DNA of 64,000 bases from Chloroflexota bacterium. Lineage in GTDB: Bacteria > Chloroflexota > UBA11872 > UBA12225 > JAJDUF01. This document shows, piece by piece, positions 60,562-64,000 of this stretch (within the stretch, counting starts at the first letter, position 1; every line of letters begins with the position of its first letter). The DNA lies in NCBI GenBank assembly GCA_022826725.1, contig JAJDUF010000022.1, forward strand, positions 218,011-282,010. Direction: 5' to 3'. Made by a program: the position numbers and the translations under genes. Under the pieces are notes generated by a model. It was not told where the DNA came from and did no database searches. It saw only the letters and a list, made by a program, of their open reading frames with translations.

Positions 60562-61434
60562 GTGAAGAAGCTGCGACTAGGGCTGCCGGCCGGCAGTCTG
60601 CAAGAGCGTACCCTGGCCCTGTTTCATCGGGCCGGCTATCGGATTACCCTCAACGACCGGTCGTATGTCCCCCACATTGACGATTCCGAGCTTGAGGGGT
60701 TGCTGATCCGCGCACAGGAAATCCCGCACTACGTTGAAGCGGGCGTTCTCGATGCCGGCATCACTGGCCTGGACTGGATCAAAGAGCGGGATGCGGCGGT
60801 GGTCGAGGTCGCCGAGCTGGCCTATAGCCGGCGCACGGATCGGCCGGCCCGCTGGGTCTTGGCGGTGTCGGACGACTCGCCCATTCAGCGGCCGGAGGAC
60901 CTCCAGGGCAAGCGGATTGCGACCGAGCTGGTGCGCTTCACCCGGCGCTATCTGGCGGAGCGTGGCGTAGAGGCCGAGGTCGAGTTCTCGTGGGGGGCGA
61001 CCGAGGTCAAGGTGCCGGAACTAGCCGACGCGATTGTGGAACTGACCGAGACCGGCTCTTCCCTGCGCGCCAACCGGCTCCGCATCGTCGCCACGTTGCT
61101 CGAATCGACGCCGCGGCTGGTGGCACATACGGCGGCGTGGGCCGATGCGTGGAAGCGGGAGAAGCTGGAGAATCTGGCGCTCCTGTTGCGTGGCGCGCTC
61201 CAAGCAAGCGGCAAAGTAGGCCTGAAAATGAACCTCCCGGCGGACAAGCTGGAGCAGGTCACGGCGCGTCTGCCGGCCCTGCATACGCCTACGATCTCGC
61301 ATCTCTTGGGCGGCGACTGGATTGCCATTGAGGTGATCGTAGATGCCGCGGTCGTCCGTGATCTGGCGCCATCGCTCAAGCGCGCCGGTGCCGAGGGCCT
61401 GGTCGAATATCCCCTGAACAAGGTGATCTACTGA
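60562..61434 (+). CDS. hisG: ATP phosphoribosyltransferase, long form
   Basis: A 290-residue enzyme, the length of the long HisG with a C-terminal regulatory domain. The start [19 protein letters not shown] and the region [20 protein letters not shown], then [11 protein letters not shown] and the 5-phosphoribosyl diphosphate loop [19 protein letters not shown] (about 155-173) are clear. The C-terminal domain (about 210-290, [20 protein letters not shown]) is the histidine-sensing ACT-like fold. It commits ATP and PRPP to histidine synthesis. It starts with GTG and has a TAGGAG site at good spacing. No other his genes are near, so it is separated from the rest of the pathway. Confidence 0.92.
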   Translation: MKKLRLGLPAGSLQERTLALFHRAGYRITLNDRSYVPHIDDSELEGLLIRAQEIPHYVEAGVLDAGITGLDWIKERDAAVVEVAELAYSRRTDRPARWVLAVSDDSPIQRPEDLQGKRIATELVRFTRRYLAERGVEAEVEFSWGATEVKVPELADAIVELTETGSSLRANRLRIVATLLESTPRLVAHTAAWADAWKREKLENLALLLRGALQASGKVGLKMNLPADKLEQVTARLPALHTPTISHLLGGDWIAIEVIVDAAVVRDLAPSLKRAGAEGLVEYPLNKVIY

Positions 61435-61450
61435 GGTCAGACTCTAGCCC

Positions 61451-61533
61451 ACCTATAGTCCCCCCCGTCCCGACGGGGAGACGGCGTGTTCCCTCCCCCG
61501 TCGCAACGGGGAAGGGCTAGGGCGGGGGCCAGT
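61451..61533. repeat. Long double-palindrome repeat, second copy
   Basis: Copy of the element at 17301-17385: a CCCCGTCCCGACGGGG hairpin, a GAGACGGCGTGTTCC spacer, then a CCCTCCCCCGTCGCAACGGG hairpin with GAAGGGCTAGGGCGGGGG. It separates convergent hisG and the 61550 gene. Confidence 0.75.
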
Positions 61534-61549
61534 GGGCCGCCTTGGCGGT

Positions 61550-63433
61550 TCAGGCCCAGGGGAAGGCTACCGTCGGCTGGTTGACGAAGCGCTCCATTCC
61601 CAGGCTTAACTGAATCTCGGTGCCCGGTGGCAGTTGCACGGTGAGGTGCTTGCCGTCTACGCGCGTGGTGTGGTCTTGGCCCGCATTGTCGTCGGTGGGC
61701 CGTGCTTCCAGCAGCCCCGGATAGTGCTGGACGTGCTCGGAGCGGTCCGGACCCGGCTCCGCCGGGTCAATGGCGCGGGCGGTCGTGAAGCGATGCTCGC
61801 CAAAGGCGCCGGCTTGGATCACCACCTCGCGGTCATGCACCGGGCTGAGGTTGACGAGATGTACCAATGTCCGACCGGCCTCGACTTTCGGGACGAGCGC
61901 CGCCACGTCGGTCGGCAGCCCGGCCCGCCGACCTTGCGGATCGAAGTACCGTACCGGGGACATCAGTAGTCCGCCGTTATAGACGACCTGCGGCGCGCCC
62001 AGGGTGGTCTGCACGAGGCCCTCCGTGAGTACGGGGTTGAGCTGTTGCCAGTGGTGAACGTTGGCCTGCGAGAGGTCTTCATCATCCTCGCGGATCCGGT
62101 GCATGCGGTGATAGACCTGCCCCAAGCTCTCGCTGAGGATGGCCTCCGGATAGGTCGGATTGTCGCCGACGAGGAACCGGAGCCACGGCGCCTCGTGCCC
62201 GTCGTCGTGCTTGCTGCGGAAGGAGCGTACTTCCCGCCAATCGCTCGCGCTGGATGCACGGAGGTGCTCGATACGCTGCCAATCGGCCGTGGCCATGGAC
62301 ATGTTCCAGACCGCGACCGGGTAGAGTAGGTCCATCTCGCGGTACTCGAACCAGCCGTCATCGCGGTAGCGGTACGGCACTTTGAGGGTGCCGTTCTCGA
62401 CGATGCCCTGCTCGATAATGCGATCTATCTGCGTGCGGGCCAGGTCGAGGTAGCCTTGGTCGCCGGTGAGCAGCAGCGCGTTGGAGGCGGCGATGATCGC
62501 GGCCATGCCGATGTTGTAGAAGCCATGCGGCCACGTCCAGCCGTAGAGGCCGCCCCACCACTTACCGTTGTTGTACTCGCCGATCTTGCCGGAGAGACCG
62601 ACGTTGTCCGGGAGGAGACCACCGTTCTCCTGGGCACGCTCGATCCAGGCCTCCACGTAGTCCAGCACCCAGCGCTTGTACTTCTCGTCCCCGGTGTGCA
62701 GGTAGGCGTTGGTCACGAGGCTTGTCACCGCCAGGTTGGCCGGTACGTCGCCGCGCCCCAGACGCTCGTGCATAGCCTGCCCCATGCGGCGGGCCAGCGC
62801 CGGGTCCTTCAGGTCGTCGTAGTGGGTAATACCCGGCACGTCGTGAAAGGGCAGCCCGTAGCTCCGCATACTGGCTCCCCAGCCATAGCTCGGCGGGTCC
62901 TCATCCGAGAAACCCCAGCGGGGGCCGCCGCTGCCGTTGTGCGGGGCGCGGATCAGCTTCAGGTCGGGGTCGTAGTTAGGTGCCTCCGGGTCTTCATTGA
63001 GATAGAACCCGGCAAACCGCTGGGCACGCGCCACCTGCTTTTGTCCGGTCGGATCGGCCAGGCTCATGTAGTAGAAGTAGATGTAACTCTCGCCCTGGTG
63101 GAACCAGTCGTAGCCGATCTCGAATTCCTTGTGAATCTGGCCGTAGCCGGTGAACTGCCACGTGACCGCGTCCCACTCCTTGATGGAGAGGGGCAGCAGG
63201 TGGTCGCCGCCACCGAGGATATAGAGCAGCGGCCAGGTGTGGAAGCTCTCGTAACCGTCGTCGGCGCCGTCGCGGGTGATGAACTCGTCGCGCCAGATCA
63301 ACGTACCGTCGTCGTCGGTGTACTTCTCCAGCATCGGGTAGACCGACTCGTTCATGGTGGCGATAAGCTGGCGTTGGAGCGCGGCCCAGGCCGGTGGGTA
63401 CACGGAGCGTGTCGTGGCTGCAATCGTGGGCAT
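61550..63433 (-). CDS. Large probable (alpha/alpha)-barrel protein with C-terminal beta domain
   Basis: A 627-residue protein. The middle (about 60-440) has the aromatic-rich helices and loops of an alpha/alpha barrel or six-hairpin glycosidase-like fold, for example GKWWGGLYGWTWPHGFYNIG and YGWGASMRSYGLPFHDVPGI, and the last 150 residues (after about 480) are beta-rich (TLVHLVNLSPVHDREVVIQ). No signal peptide is seen. Whether it is a glycoside hydrolase, lyase or linalool-dehydratase-like enzyme cannot be told without alignment. The ATG at 63433, eight bases after AGGAGG, is preferred over an upstream start. It reads divergently from the binding-lipoprotein gene at 63746. Confidence 0.6.
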   Translation of the reverse strand: MPTIAATTRSVYPPAWAALQRQLIATMNESVYPMLEKYTDDDGTLIWRDEFITRDGADDGYESFHTWPLLYILGGGDHLLPLSIKEWDAVTWQFTGYGQIHKEFEIGYDWFHQGESYIYFYYMSLADPTGQKQVARAQRFAGFYLNEDPEAPNYDPDLKLIRAPHNGSGGPRWGFSDEDPPSYGWGASMRSYGLPFHDVPGITHYDDLKDPALARRMGQAMHERLGRGDVPANLAVTSLVTNAYLHTGDEKYKRWVLDYVEAWIERAQENGGLLPDNVGLSGKIGEYNNGKWWGGLYGWTWPHGFYNIGMAAIIAASNALLLTGDQGYLDLARTQIDRIIEQGIVENGTLKVPYRYRDDGWFEYREMDLLYPVAVWNMSMATADWQRIEHLRASSASDWREVRSFRSKHDDGHEAPWLRFLVGDNPTYPEAILSESLGQVYHRMHRIREDDEDLSQANVHHWQQLNPVLTEGLVQTTLGAPQVVYNGGLLMSPVRYFDPQGRRAGLPTDVAALVPKVEAGRTLVHLVNLSPVHDREVVIQAGAFGEHRFTTARAIDPAEPGPDRSEHVQHYPGLLEARPTDDNAGQDHTTRVDGKHLTVQLPPGTEIQLSLGMERFVNQPTVAFPWA

Positions 63434-63587
63434 GTCGCAAACCTCCTGATTTGAGGCGGGCTGCGCCGCTTTTGGCGTGTTCGCAGCCTCGCATCGGTCA
63501 CGCCGCATACTGTACCAGTATCCACCGTGCCAAAGGCCACCGGCACGCTTTCCGAATTCACGTGCCCCGTCTGTCGGAGCGCGACTA

Positions 63588-63616
63588 TTGCCACAGCCGA
63601 GTCACGATGGTATATT
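63588..63616 (+). promoter_or_regulatory. Promoter of the right-edge lipoprotein gene
   Basis: TTGCCA (63588-63593), 17-base spacer, TATATT (63611-63616): five of six in each box. It leaves an untranslated leader of about 120 bases before the GTG at 63746, containing a possible CTGTCC/GGACAG hairpin. The 312-base gap 63434-63745 holds nothing else clear. Confidence 0.5.
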
Positions 63617-63745
63617 GGCGGTGATGTTGTGCCTCGACTCACCTGGTATGGTGCTGGTGGGGCAAAGAGTGGCCGTCACTTGGGACGGTCCGATAGGTAC
63701 TGTCCGCAGGTGTCGGATACTTGTGGACAGAAGGAGGCAGGTGCG

Positions 63746-64000
63746 GTGGCAGGGATAATTCGCAGACGCTATTTGGGTGGCGCCGGAGCGGTGTTGGGAG
63801 GTCTGTTGGCCGCCGCCTGCGGTGAAGTGGAAGTGCGCTACGTGCAAGGCCCGGCCGGCCCGGCCGGCCCGGCTGGCCCACGCGGTGAGCAGGGCGCGAC
63901 CGGTCAGACCGGTGCGGCCGGCGCGGCCGGCGCCGCGGGGCAGGCGCAGACGTTCGTGCAGGAGAAGGTCGTCACGGTCGAGAAGATCGTAGACACCTCG
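63746..64000 (+). CDS. Solute-binding lipoprotein with collagen-like stalk (partial, runs off the right edge)
   Basis: Eighty-five codons are visible from the GTG at 63746 (AAGGAGG eight bases upstream). The leader is nearly identical to that of the gene at 18884: a twin-arginine RRRYLGG, lipobox LAAACG, EVEVRYVQ, then GPAGPAGPAGPRGEQG and about eight more Gly-x-x triplets, then a charged EKVVTVEKIV region. The binding domain itself lies outside the window. By analogy it is a family-1 extracellular binding protein of an ABC importer, anchored by a lipid and held away from the membrane by the stalk. Confidence 0.82.
   Translation, partial: MAGIIRRRYLGGAGAVLGGLLAAACGEVEVRYVQGPAGPAGPAGPRGEQGATGQTGAAGAAGAAGQAQTFVQEKVVTVEKIVDTS

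Overview
This 64 kb window is high-GC, densely coded bacterial chromosome with an open gene at each end. I infer a member of the Chloroflexota. The reasons are two twin-arginine lipoprotein solute-binding proteins with a collagen-like (GPAGPAG) and Glu/Lys/Val-rich stalk, several enolase-superfamily, Gfo/Idh/MocA and phytanoyl-CoA-dioxygenase-like genes, a bacterial relative of tetraether synthase, and many short GC-rich palindromic intergenic repeats. No rRNA, tRNA, CRISPR array, transposase or prophage was found, so the assignment is inference.

Layout. 0-3.4 kb: a DUF4268 nuclease-like gene (open at the left edge), a 1 kb non-coding stretch with a 75-bp tandem repeat, a crotonase-fold gene and a lone ThsB-like TIR gene. 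3.6-18 kb: mostly single genes separated by repeats (ThDP enzyme, GTPase, fumarylacetoacetate-hydrolase-like enzyme, MFS exporter, LysM protein, two GT4 glycosyltransferases, PspA, a RemA-like protein, a TolB-like propeller protein, HD hydrolase, creatininase family, GNAT). 18-31 kb: a HEPN protein, then what looks like a catabolic region: lipoprotein binding protein, two related beta-propeller proteins, SDR, PhyH-like dioxygenase, 2-hydroxyacid dehydrogenase, two enolase-superfamily enzymes and a Gfo/Idh/MocA oxidoreductase. This suggests uptake and stepwise oxidation or dehydration of a sugar acid or similar polyhydroxylated compound. 31-39 kb: housekeeping (CCA-adding enzyme, SPFH-NfeD pair, DnaE). 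39.8-45.2 kb: a complete branched-chain amino-acid-type ABC transporter operon. 45.4-52 kb: surface polysaccharide genes (flippase, two GT4 enzymes, a large PTPS-related membrane protein). 53.4-57.6 kb: the shikimate operon aroF-aroA-aroE-aroK. 58-60.4 kb: a radical SAM enzyme of the tetraether synthase type, translationally coupled to a methyltransferase. 60.5-64 kb: hisG, a large probable alpha/alpha-barrel protein, and a second binding lipoprotein cut by the right edge.

Most interesting. (1) The aro operon is preceded by what looks like a complete attenuator: a TTGACA-17-TATACT promoter, a nearly leaderless 22-codon reading frame rich in Tyr and Phe (Tyr-Tyr-Phe run), a pause-type hairpin, an intrinsic terminator, and three copies of an 8-base word that can compete for one terminator arm. 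(2) The radical SAM plus methyltransferase pair, a candidate for making membrane-spanning or cross-linked lipids. (3) A tandem repeat with exact 75-bp period and alternating 150-bp higher-order structure. (4) Two copies of a composite repeat, each carrying the same nested 55-bp palindromic insertion, flanking the creatininase-family gene. (5) A decayed second copy of the 5' end of a leaderless acetyltransferase gene.
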